The notes under the pieces were generated by a model. The model did not search any database, was not told the origin of the DNA, and was given only the letters and a program-made list of their open reading frames with translations. Position numbers and translations under genes: made by a program. Shown here in pieces: positions 40,701 to 50,670 of a stretch of 64,000 nucleotides of DNA (the first letter of the stretch is position 1; every line of letters starts with the position of its first letter). Source of the DNA: Hypomyces perniciosus (Eukaryota > Ascomycota > Sordariomycetes > Hypocreales > Hypocreaceae); NCBI GenBank assembly GCA_008477525.1, contig SPDT01000004.1, positions 744,001 to 808,000 on the forward strand, read 5' to 3'.

Positions 40701-42952
40701 AGCCACCAGCGCACCCAGAAGGACCTCTCGGTCTTCAAACACCAAGGGCTACCCCAGAACAGTCAATCTCTACAGATAATACCAGCGCGCTAACAGGAAC
40801 CCTGGGCAACGCTTTAGCGAGCGACCCACCCCTCTCTGCGGAGAGGGATATAACGGAAGAACAGCCTCGCACGACGGGGGTGCACGACCCAACGAAAGAG
40901 GATAGTCCGCTAAGGCTAGAAGCAGACCAGCGTATAAAAGACTCGCCTACTTCTATAAAAGAAAAGCAGACCTCTAAGGAAATACCAGCTAGTAATCCCT
41001 TAAGCGGCAGAGCAGTAGCCGATACTCGTAGGAGCTCAAGACTCTAAGGGAAGCAACCCGCGAGAAAGGCCAACGAGTACCTCCCGGTGCATAGGACTAA
41101 GACGCGCACCCCAGACACTGCTCCTGAGGATAACAAGCCCAGCATATACTCAACAATCACTAGGCTCTTTAGTTCAACGCTATATCGACTGCTGCCTAAT
41201 CAACAGAAGCCGACAAGCAATAAATTAAAGAGCGCGGAAACGGTATTTGCTGTTCTTAGTGCAGCAACAGACCGTAAATCTTCCTCCCGGAAAAGCATAG
41301 CTCTTAACAAGCCAACTGTTCACTAGGAGGACTTAGCGAAACCGCTAAAAGACTGGAAGGAGCTTATGAAACACCCACTCAAAGATAGGTTCGAGCAAGC
41401 CGCGCGTAACGAGATTAACTCTCTGCGCGCAAAAGGGACCTGGCAAGAGATACCACGCTCAGAGGCGACGACAAAGCCACTACCGGTGCGTTGGGTTTTC
41501 ACTTATAAGTTCGACCAAAACGGAAACCTAGAACGCTGTAAAGCTCGTCTTGTAGTCCGCGGGGATTTACAAGAGCGCTCTACTATAGAGAGCACATACG
41601 CAGCTACATTAGCAGCGCGTTCTTTCCGTGTGCTTGTTGCTCTTGCAGCAAGATTCGACCTTAAGTTAAAGCAGTACAATGTCAAGAACGCTTTTCTCAA
41701 CGCCTCGAGGGACGAGAACTCGAAACCAGTTGTATGTGAGCTCCCCAAGGGTTTCAAGCAGCCGAATGTCTGTCTGAAGCTCGCGAAAGCCTTGTATAGC
41801 TTAAGGGACTCACCAAAGCTGTAGTTCGATAAACTATCTTCGACCTTGAGGCAACAAGGGTTGATCTCAAGCTCTGAAGAGCCCTGTCTCTTCTATAACA
41901 AAGCTCGGAAGATCTTCGTTGTGTTCCACGTAGATAATATCTTAATTGCATATCATCGTGACGACGAAGCTCTTTACACTAAGCTACTGAACGCTCTAAA
42001 AGCGAAGTACAAGCTCTATAGTGGAGGAGACGCGCAGTAGTTCTTAGGGATTAAAATCACCCGCAACCATGTAGAGCATAGGATATACCTTTCCCATAAG
42101 ACCTATCTTAAGAAAATTGCGAAACGATTCGGGCTTAATAAAGGAACGTAGCTTCCTATGATTCCGATACCCGTTACAGAGCTCCGGAAGAGTACATCGC
42201 AAGCTTTAAAAGCAACCATTAAGATATATCAAGAGAAAGTGGGATCAGTGCTCTATACAGCTATTATGATAAGGCCTGACATGGCTTACAGCGCCTCGGC
42301 TTTATCACGGTTTCTAACTAACCCCAGCAAGGAGCACCTTGAAGCAGTTAACCAGCTAATCCGCTATCTGTATATATGGCGTTTCCTAGCTCTTCAGTAT
42401 GGAGGGCAAGGAGAAATACAGGTCTTAACCGCTTCGAGCGATGCTTCCTTCGCTGATGATATAAATACTCGGAGATCATCTCAGGGGTATCTTATCACGC
42501 TTTTCTCAGGCCCTATCCTATGGAATGCAACGCGCCAAAGCACTGTCAGCACGTCTACGACAGAAGCTGAGCTGCTTGCCCTTACCTAAATAGCGAAGGA
42601 GGCTATAGGTTTGCATCGCCTTTTCTAAGAGATGAAATTCAAGCCCGGCGCTAATTGGAATATCAATTGTAACAATCAACCAACTATACGTCTTGTGATT
42701 GGAGAGAGCACGCGAATTAGCACTCGCCTGCGTCATGTTGATATACAAAATATATGGCTTCGGCAGGAATACCAGAAAGGATCGTTTACAGTTTCCTATC
42801 TTTCCACTAACCTTATGCCTGCTGACAGGCTCACCAAAGCCCTACCACGGCAGCGCTTCGAGCACTTCAAAGCACTGTTGAACTTGGCAGATATACGGTC
42901 ACTGGAATGGAATACACAAGAACACGGGAAACCGGTCAATTCTGGCCCGTAG
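37745..42952 (+). pseudogene. Copia E Gag-Pol polyprotein, one frame with about 18 stops
   Basis: A single uninterrupted frame of 1,736 codons, with no frameshift. About 18 internal stops are all TAG or TAA (for example at 37,943, 38,687, 39,737, 41,045, 41,822, 42,587), where Gln or Trp stood. The putative start is ATA for ATG. In order it has a copia-type Gag (37.75-38.7 kb), a GAG-pre-integrase segment with a QLWHLQSGHLG motif (about 39.53-39.67 kb), an integrase core (to about 40.2 kb), a Ser/Pro/Glu-rich linker, the copia RT from about 41.37 kb with a catalytic V-D-N in place of V-D-D (about 41,930-41,940), and RNase H with the S-T-T-E-A-E-L motif (about 42.55 kb). It would reverse-transcribe and integrate the element but is now inactive. 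Its stop lies 26 nt from the stop of the convergent antisense gene. Confidence 0.93.
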
Positions 42953-42978
42953 GCCGCCAGCCACAAGGGCATATCCTA

Positions 42979-43882
42979 TCACCGCAACAACCATTCTCCG
43001 AGAGCTTTCCAGCCCTCGCGCGCCTGCGCGCGAAGGGCGTCGTTGTCGTTGTCGCTGCTGCCCGAGGCAGCAGCCTCCTCGGGGTAAACCGAGTTCTCCT
43101 CCTCCAACAGGTCAAATTAAAGGCGCAACGCCTTCTTGCACCGGGTTGCCATCTAATTACGTAAGCTTGTGAGCGTACAAAGAAAGGAGAGTATGCTTAC
43201 CCGGTCATCCTCCTCACTCACGGCTCGAAAGAGCCGGCACGCAATCGGTGCGAGCACCGAACGACTGTAGAGCATACGATTAGATAGAGCAACACAGGCA
43301 AGTCAAGGAGGAGCTTACCAGGGGGCACATCGGTGATTACCACCGAAGCAAGCAGCGCACCGCCGAGAGCGGGCGACGGAAATACACTGGGAGAAGTCTC
43401 CCTTGCCGGCGATTGCCGACTTCAGACAACCCTCACAAGGAGGGGACAACGGCACGGCAGCAGGGGCAGCGGCGGGAGCAGCAGGAGGAGCAGCAGCAGC
43501 AGCGACGGGCGCAGGGGCCGGGACGGCAGCAGCAGGAGGAGGAGCCGATGAAGACGAGGATGAAGCTGCCTCAGCAGCAAGGCGTGCTTCACGAACAGCA
43601 GCCAAGCGCACGTCAAGAGCGGCAACAGCCGCAGCACGCCTGGACCGGCCGGGACCAGCCGGCGCAGGAGCAGGAGACGGCGCGGGAGCAGGCGCAGGAG
43701 CAGCAACAGGCGTGGCCGCTCGGCCAGCCGAGCGACCAACGTCGCGACGAGCCACCTTCGGGGGGCGACCACGACCACGCTTCACCGACGAGGTATTCTT
43801 CTTCTGCGATTTCGCTGTCAGCTAACAAACACGCAGCGCGAAGGGAATCAGTCGGAAGCGTGATACTTACAGCGGGGGCCAT
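42979..43882 (-). CDS. Antisense four-exon gene in Copia E: AT-hook and Cys-cluster protein
   Basis: Predicted exons on the minus strand: 43,882-43,871, 43,803-43,319, 43,264-43,201 and 43,152-42,979. They join to 735 nt, exactly 245 codons including TGA. Introns are 67, 54 and 48 nt with GTAAGT, GTAAGC and GTAAGC donors, CAG, CAG and TAG acceptors, and branch-like CTGAC, CTAAT and CTTAC. The product (244 residues) has a basic start with an AT-hook (KRGRGRPPK, residues 12-20), an Ala/Pro-rich linker, eight cysteines (C127-x2-C130-x13-C144-x8-C153-x2-C156-x6-C163-x2-C166-x8-C175) and an acidic, possibly helical tail. It probably binds DNA or chromatin; zinc binding is inferred. A TAA at 43,117-43,119 (codon 199, likely from CAA) would truncate this copy. 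It is GC-rich and overlaps no pol domain. The family is unknown to me; other fungal Cys-cluster domains of unknown function are possible relatives. Confidence 0.7.
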
Positions 43883-44130
43883 GTTGCTGTTGATGTTGTT
43901 GTTGATGTTGATGATGATGATGTTGATGACTGAAGAAGAAGAGCGAGGAATAAGGGCCGGGGGGGCAGCTAATATACCCATTCTAGCTGTTCAGGACCGA
44001 TTCACCTGCTTGGGAGCTTTATTGTTCAACTTCCTATTGTCACAGAACAACAATAGTTACGGCGCTCACATTCCTTTCACCTCTACAACAGAATATCGAT
44101 GCGTGTTCACAACAAGGAGCTTCTGACTAA
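43883..44130 (-). promoter_or_regulatory. Likely 5' leader of the antisense gene
   Basis: Upstream of the predicted ATG, the minus strand has a CA/CAT/CAAC-rich leader without another ATG close by, preceded by a CT-rich stretch. This is a normal fungal 5' leader. No clear TATA box is visible. Read on the plus strand the same bases give a long Gln-rich frame, which is an artefact. Confidence 0.35.
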
Positions 44131-44195
44131 GCAAAAGAGGCTCTAGGAGCGCGGCCAGTCAGTCACAACACCATGGATAGGCTAGAGTAGCAGTC

Positions 44196-44221
44196 AATGA
44201 GGCATTGGGAATAGCCTCATT
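44196..44221. repeat. Inverted repeat next to the polypurine tract of Copia E
   Basis: AATGAGGC and GCCTCATT separated by 10 nt, ending at the polypurine tract. It could act as an RNA hairpin at the 3' end of the genomic transcript, or as part of the antisense gene's promoter. No function can be assigned. Confidence 0.5.
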
Positions 44222-44233
44222 AACTGGGGGGTG
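44222..44233 (+). other. Polypurine tract of Copia E
   Basis: AACTGGGGGGTG immediately before the 3' LTR, the standard position of the plus-strand primer. Confidence 0.75.
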
Positions 44234-44497
44234 TGTTGGGTTGAGTAGGCCGGGGCCCTACCGCTTATCAGCGCTAGGGAGCTCTTATCTGCTATGTAAG
44301 CAGATACGAGCTGACACACACATCGCATAAGCGATGTGTCAGACTATGCAGGCGCTGTAAGCGCCTGCACACAGCTTCTTCTTTGTGTTAGCTATGTGTA
44401 TATATAGTGAGGCCACTACGGCATATTCTCTTTTATAGAATCAAGCTTCGTTTCCCATCTCTCTATGCTCCACATAGCTGTGCCGCGCTCCGCCACA
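44234..44497 (+). repeat. 3' LTR of Copia E (264 bp)
   Basis: The same length and ends (TGTTGGG to CGCCACA) as the 5' LTR, retaining more G and C at most differing sites. It keeps the four hairpins (44,256-44,368) and the TATA box (44,399-44,406). Confidence 0.95.
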
Positions 44498-44502
44498 GTT
44501 AA
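44498..44502. repeat. Target-site duplication of Copia E, right copy (GTTAA)
   Basis: Exact match to 37,364-37,368. Chromovirus D RNase H sequence resumes here. Confidence 0.9.
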
Positions 44503-47500
44503 TATTACTATTCTTTAAATGCAAAAGTAATAGCAAGGAATTCCTTATTATATATTAAATAATTTAATTCTATACTATATAATACTTTAAAGTAAAAGGC
44601 AATAAAGTATAGTTTACTGTTTTTATCCTTTTAATTAAATTAAACTCTTATAGTAAAGTTAAAAGCATTTATTTTAACTTCTATTTCCTTAAATAAATTA
44701 AATATAATAAGTATAGGTTTTTCCGAAATAAACTGCTTAAGTTTATTAAAGGCTTCCTGTATATTTAATGCCTATAGGACTTTCTAGTCCTTTTTAGTAA
44801 ATTTATAGAGAGTTTATATAATACTTTTATAATTTTTAATAAATTATTAATAATAGTTCATAAATTTTAAAAAGCTTTAGACTTCCTTAACTATTATAGG
44901 TATAGGCTAGTCTTTTACTGCTTATACTTTTAACAGATCTATACAGATTTTTCTAAAAGTAATAATATACTTTAAAAAGGTAACTTTTTATATATAGAAT
45001 TTGCATTTCTTTAGTTCTATAAATAGTTTAGCATTTTATAGTATCTATAATACTTTATAAATATATGCTTTATATTCTTTAAAGGTATCTAAAAAGATTA
45101 AAATATTATTTAAGTAAACAACTATAAAGATATTAAAGTACTTTTTTAATATATTATTAATTATCTTTTAAAATATTATAGGGGCGTTAATACGACTGAA
45201 AGGTATAACTAAGTATTTAAATAAACTATATTTAGTTTAAAAGGCAGTTATTTATTTATATCTTTCTTTAATTTAGATAAGGTTATAAGTGCCTTTAAGG
45301 TCTAGCGCTATAAACTATTTTTTTATATAGTCTATCCTGCAATTCTATAATTAATAATAGTAGAGTTTTATCTTTAATAGTAGCTTTATTAAGCTATTAG
45401 TAATCTATAATTAACTATAGTTTGCCTTTTTTCTTTAATATAAATATAATAAAGTAGCTTGCTTCTAATAAAGAGGGTTAGATATACTTTTTAGCTAGTA
45501 TATTGTTCAAATAGTTATATAGGCTTTTAAGCTCTTTTTTGTTTAGATTATAAACTTTATAGAAGGTAGTGCTTGTATTATCCTTAAGCTTAATTATACA
45601 GTCTTATTAGCTGTATTCTAGTAGTTTTATATTAAGTATTTCCTTAAACAGCTTATTATAGTTCTAGTATTCTTTAAAGATATTCTGCAGCCATTTTAGT
45701 AACGCTACTGTTTTAGGGTTTTTTATCTTAAGTATTTTATTAATATTATTAAATGCTTTCTGTAAAAAGGCAATTATTTTTTAAATTTGTTTATCTTTCC
45801 CTTTATTTTGTTTGGGTTTTATTTTTAGGTATTGTCTCTATAATTAAATTAAAGGTAACTTTTTTAGTTCCTTTTTTCAGTATATTTAAGGGTTCTATAT
45901 AGGATTTCTACCCTGCAGCTAAAGCCTTTTTAATAATTCTAATCGCTAAAAGAGCTTTACTATTATATTAATAAAGCTAGCTTTTCTTTTAGTTAATATT
46001 AAAGTTATTGCATTTTAATTAAAAATAACTGAAAATAATATTATATTTATTGATATTTGCTATATTATAAAGAATTACTTTTTTATATTTAGCGATTTTA
46101 AGTTTAAAATAATTAATCTTTTACTTAAACTATTTATTATTATATATAAAGGCTCTTCTTTTTATTTAATAAAATTAATATAGTCTGGTTTTCTTTTTAT
46201 AAAGTAATTATAAGCAATTTATAGTTATAAGTATAATAAAATTATTTATTGCTTTACTGTTTATTAATATATATATAATTAATATCCTTTAACTATTATC
46301 TTTAACTTAAAATATAGTAAATCTTTATTATTATTTTTATTATTTAATATTTTAAAAAATATAATTTATTAATTGTTACTTTATAGCCCTTTTATAAGTA
46401 ATATCAGTTATTTTTTAATTTTATTTTTTTTGCATAGATTTTGCAGTTAATTAAGGTTCCTTAAAGTAAATATTACCTTCTTTTATTATAGATAGTTCCT
46501 TTATAGGTAATAAAGTTAAATTGGTTTTAGTACAGCTCTTTTATAATTTAATTAATCTCTCTGTCTTTTAAAGTAGGTTTATACTTTATATAATTTTATA
46601 TTTATTATTTTTAAAGTTTTTTCTATAAATAAATAATATATTTATCCTTTTAATAGTATATATAGTCTAGCGATAAGTATAAGGTATTATTAGTTTATTA
46701 TAAATGTTAGTCTTGCAATTTATTTCGCTTATATATAATATATTTTAAGCTATTGCACTTTAAATATTATTATTAATTGCATTTAAACCTTTTATTATAG
46801 CAGAAATGCTACTCTATTAATTTCTCCTAGCAGTAAATATCATATCCTTTAAACTTATATCCTTTAAGTCTTTATAGCTAATAATATTCCTTTAAAGTTT
46901 TACTATTTAATTTAATAATAATAATCTTAAAGTCTTAATACTATATAGTTATAATCTATTCTTTTAAACGCGTTATAATCTTATACTTATTTTATAAAGT
47001 AAAATAGGATTTTAATCGGAAATATATTATACTTTACTTTCTCTTAAAAGTATACTATATACCTATATATAATATAAGTAACCTAAGATATAGTATAATG
47101 CTCTTTATAAATAATGTTATTTACAGTATAGTCTTTTTATATATAGAAATATATAGGTTCTGCTTATATAGCTAAAGTAGCTGGGATAGCTTTAATGGCT
47201 ATTTTATTATTAGCTCTATTTTACGTATAGAGCTGTCTATATAGATGTAAGTTTAACCTATTTTGTTATATGCCTATAGTAACTCTTTTAATTAAGTTTA
47301 GGTAATATTTATTTAGCTTACCTTTAAGGTTACTGTTTATAAATAGTATATTTTCTAATTCTAAAAGTATAGCACTATATAGTAATAGTCTATATTATAA
47401 AAGGTTATTTTTATCTTTATTATTAAAGTTATTACTGCTAGTTTATCTTTTATTGCCTGCAGTAATTTAATTAAAATGTCAGTAATTAATTATAGGGACT

Positions 47501-49021
47501 ATTTATCTATTTAAGATACTATTATCCTTATCCGACTTTATATAACTAGAGTTTAGGTTTTATTTTATTAACCTATTTAGGTGTAGTAAATACCTATTTA
47601 CTTTACCTTTTTCAAAGATACCTTTAAGAGTTAAAGATTTAAGTCTTAACTAATATCCTTTTTAGTTTATTATAAATATCTTTCTAAGTTATTTTAAGTA
47701 TTATCTGCTTTTATCTTTATTACATTTATAAATAAGGCAGCTATTATTATAGTATATAGTCTAGTTAAATAATATATAATTAATAGTCTTTAATATTATA
47801 TTAACTTTTTATCTAAGTTCTAGTATAAGTTTTTAAAGTTTATTAGTTTTTAGCTTTTATAGAGCTTTATAGTCCCTCGAAAAGTATTTTAGCTTATTAC
47901 AGTTATAATAAATAACCCTTACTTTTCTTTTCTAGATAGCATTTAAATTTATTTAACTAGGTCTTTTATTATTAGAGCTAGCGATATATTCTTATCGCTT
48001 TTTACTTTAGTTTATATATCCTTAATATTTGTGAACTTATCTAAATTGTTATTGTTTTTTTTTATATTTAAGTAGAGTTTATAAAGTAAATTATCTATAT
48101 TTATACATTTTTTAATAAACTTAATAATACTTTTATTATAAAAGAATTTATAGGCTTTCCTTTTAACTTTTAGCTTAAATCTGTTATAAAAGCATTTAAT
48201 AAAAGTAAAGTTTCCTTATTTAACTTTAAAAGTATAGTTTTTAAAGTATATAGTATAGTTAAAGTATTTTCTTTTCTAGATTAAATGTATAAATTTATTT
48301 TTTATAGTATATTCTTTATTAATATTATTAAAGATATTCTTTAGTTTTTCTTTAAATTAATTATAATTAGCGAATATAAATTATATTTATTTATTAGCTT
48401 TGCTTTTATTATTAAAGAAATCCCCTTTAAGTAGGTTTAAACTACTTTAAGGTATTCCTTTTAAGTTATTTAATAGTTAAAAGGACTTTACTAGTCTCTG
48501 TATTAAGGCTAATTAAAAAGTAAGTGAAATAATTGTATAATTAAGTAAAAAATGGTTAAAGCGCTATAATGCTTCCGTTAAAATGCTTAAAGGGTTATAT
48601 TTTAAATAACTCCTTTAAATCCCTTAAATATCAGTTCCCTTTATAGTTTAATATAAGGTTTAGGTTAAATGCAGGCAGTATTTAATTTTATAAATCTATA
48701 ATAGTCGCTCATTATTAATAAATTATTTAGTTAAGCTTAGTATTTTTAGCAATTAAGTACTAATAGTATTACTTTTATTCTATATAGTTAGCTTTTATAT
48801 ATCGGAAAGCTTCCTTTATGTAAATATATAATTATTCTGTTTTATTAACTTTATCTTTATCTTCACTTTTACTTATATTATTATTTTTATTATTATCCTG
48901 CCTTTAGCGAGGAGGTGGAATAAAGGGTAGAGTATAAGGGTTATTAGAAGAGGATACTGCAGCGGATATATTTGCAATATTGCTTAGGATTTTTAGTGGC
49001 TTTTTAAATAAGAGTTATTAA
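44503..49021 (-). pseudogene. Chromovirus D Gag-Pol relic, 5' part: Gag, protease, RT, start of RNase H
   Basis: The minus strand reads a hydrophilic Ser/Asn/Lys-rich Gag start near 48.95-48.8 kb, then a long decayed stretch. A well-preserved gypsy RT follows at about 45.6-45.1 kb, with a relic of L-R-L-V-V-D-Y-R-x-L-N and the catalytic YLDD changed to YLNN at about 45,096-45,120. RNase H begins near 44.75 kb and is cut by Copia E just after the N/D-K-E-F-L-A-I-T-F-A-F-K-E block. The other half continues at 37,363. Stops are TAA/TAG from Gln and Trp codons. Confidence 0.78.
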
Positions 49022-49410
49022 TATATGACAATCTGGGTTAATTTTTAAGGGATAAACTGAGGTTTATAGGTTTATATTAATAGGGAGGTTAAAGATAAAT
49101 ACTAAGCAGGGTAATATAGTTATAATTCTATAGAATAGGCAGTTCTAGTAAATACAATTTATTAACGACTGTCTAAATAACTATATTAATAATTATAACT
49201 TATCTAGTCTTATATATAAAGGAGATATATAGTAAGTGTATTTAGATTATTTAGATTATAGCGATCTTAGTGATCCTGGATTATAGTTTTATATAGTGAT
49301 CCTTTTTATAGGATCGCGCTTGTAGTTGCGATCTGTTGGTGATTGGTCGGAGGCTCCGATATTCTGCCGTGATCCCGTGACCAGGTCTTCGACATGGTCG
49401 GGTTGTGACA
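49022..49410 (-). repeat. 5' LTR of chromovirus D
   Basis: 389 bp. The minus strand starts TGTCACAACCCGACC. It is RIP-mutated mainly in its low-coordinate two thirds; the high-coordinate 100 bp keep near-original G+C, matching the solo copy closely. Confidence 0.92.
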
Positions 49411-49415
49411 TAATC
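49411..49415. repeat. Target-site duplication of D, right copy (TAATC)
   Basis: Exact match to 34,551-34,555. Confidence 0.85.
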
Positions 49416-49547
49416 CCACTTTACTATTAGTAACATTATACTGCTAGCTGCAAAAATGCATAAACTGGAAAAAGGGCGATAATAATAGCGATAAAGCTTA
49501 GTTATAATATCAGTAAGTATTGAAAGATGAAGTTCGCATATGGTTCG

Positions 49548-49935
49548 TGTACCGATCCGGGTTGATTCTCAAGGGATAAACCGAGGCTCGTGGGTTTATG
49601 TTGATAGAGAGGTCAGGGATGAATACTGAGCAGGGTAACGTAGTCACGATTCTGTAGAACAGGCGGTTCTGGTGAACGCAATTTATTAACGACTGTCTAA
49701 GTAACTATACTAAATGATCGTGACTTATCCAGTCTTATATACAAAGGAGATACATAGTGAATGTACTTGGATCGTTTGGATTATAGCGATCCTAGTGATC
49801 CTGGATCACGGTTCTATACAGTAATCCTTCTTATGGGATCGCGCTCGTAGTTGCGATCCGTCGGTGATTGGCCGGAGGCTCCGATGTTCTGCCGTGATCC
49901 CGTGACCAGGTCTTCGACATGGTCGGGTCGTGACA
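49548..49935 (-). repeat. Solo LTR of the D family, nearly free of RIP
   Basis: 388 bp, colinear with both D LTRs and in the same orientation, bounded by TGTACCGATCCGG and GGGTCGTGACA on the plus strand. It is much richer in G+C and serves as an unmutated reference. The five bases on either side (GTTCG and TCTAC) do not match, so no target duplication is seen. It lies 137 bp from the D 5' LTR. Confidence 0.88.
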
Positions 49936-50660
49936 TCTACAGTACTCAGTATAGTACTAGATAAAGTATTTCGAAAGACTAGTTAACAATAAAGTTTTAC
50001 TTATAGTTTATACCCTATCGCCTATAATATATAAGTCTTAAGTAAAGGATCCCTACCTTTATAATTTAATTAGTTACAGCACCTAAATGTTTAGTTCCTG
50101 TATATTATATAGGTATTATTGCAGTAAGAAAAAACTATCTTTACTTTTATATTACTTTACTAGTAACTTACATCAATCTATATTTAAATACACTTATAAA
50201 CCCTATACTACCCTAACATCTACCTATCCCTGCGCCTAGCCTTAAATAAAAAGAAAATAATAATAAATATAAAAGCTAATAAAATGCACATTAAATTGCC
50301 TAGGGCATTATAATCGCATCTTAAATTGCTTATAATATAATATACTAAAGCTTCTTAGTATATTATATTACATTTAAAAGCAAATCTCTGCAAAAAGATC
50401 CAATTATCTGCTAGACATTAAAGGCTAATAGGCGCGGATATTTTAATATATACAGTCGGCTTAATATATAAGTAGAGGACTAGGCTGTATAATAGGTATA
50501 TATATTGGCCTCGTTCTGTTTAGGCGCTGGCTTATATGCGATAGCTGCACTTAACGCTTACTGTTTAGCCTATATGCAATATTAGCTTATACCAATTACG
50601 CTACGCCGCATATAGCGCAGATATATAGGGCTCGGCTATTAACGCTAGCCATATAGATTA
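49936..50660. other. AT-rich intergenic DNA, nothing recognised
   Basis: Moderately AT-rich; the part from about 50.4 to 50.65 kb has more G+C. No domain, LTR or inverted-repeat pair that I can defend. Confidence 0.4.
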
Positions 50661-50670
50661 ATACAGTAGG

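Larger units (their letters stand above)
37369..44497 (+). mobile_element. Ty1/copia retrotransposon E carrying an antisense gene
   Basis: A 7,129-bp element with two 264-bp LTRs (about 13 differences by eye, mostly transitions), GTTAA target duplications, a primer site resembling initiator-tRNA-Met anticodon sequence, one long Gag-Pol frame and a polypurine tract. It is far less mutated than everything around it, so it is the youngest large insertion here. It sits in the RNase H domain of chromovirus D. Unusually, about 1.25 kb between pol and the 3' LTR holds a spliced gene on the opposite strand. Confidence 0.95.
34556..49410 (-). mobile_element. Ty3/gypsy chromovirus D with TSD, host of Copia E
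   Basis: LTRs of 387 and 389 bp bound the element, flanked by an exact TAATC duplication (34,551-34,555 and 49,411-49,415). Without the nested Copia and its duplicated 5 bp it is about 7.7 kb. Coding is on the minus strand: Gag near 49-47.5 kb, RT near 45.1-45.6 kb, RNase H across the Copia insertion, then integrase and chromodomain down to 35.6 kb. Both LTRs and the interior are RIP-mutated. Confidence 0.92.

Noticed and set aside
39209..41326. Separate small genes on the plus strand within Copia E
   Set aside because: All lie in the same frame as Gag-Pol and are separated only by TAG/TAA; they are pieces of one polyprotein.
43315..43785. Unspliced 156-codon minus-strand frame as the complete gene
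   Set aside because: It begins with GTG and ends exactly at a splice donor (TG|GTAAGC). The spliced model gives a true ATG, keeps the frame through three introns and adds the rest of the Cys cluster and the acidic tail.
43413..44126. Long Gln-rich plus-strand frame opposite the antisense gene
   Set aside because: It is the mirror of GCT/CTG-rich coding and CA-rich leader sequence on the minus strand; it has no splice logic or domain and crosses the antisense promoter.
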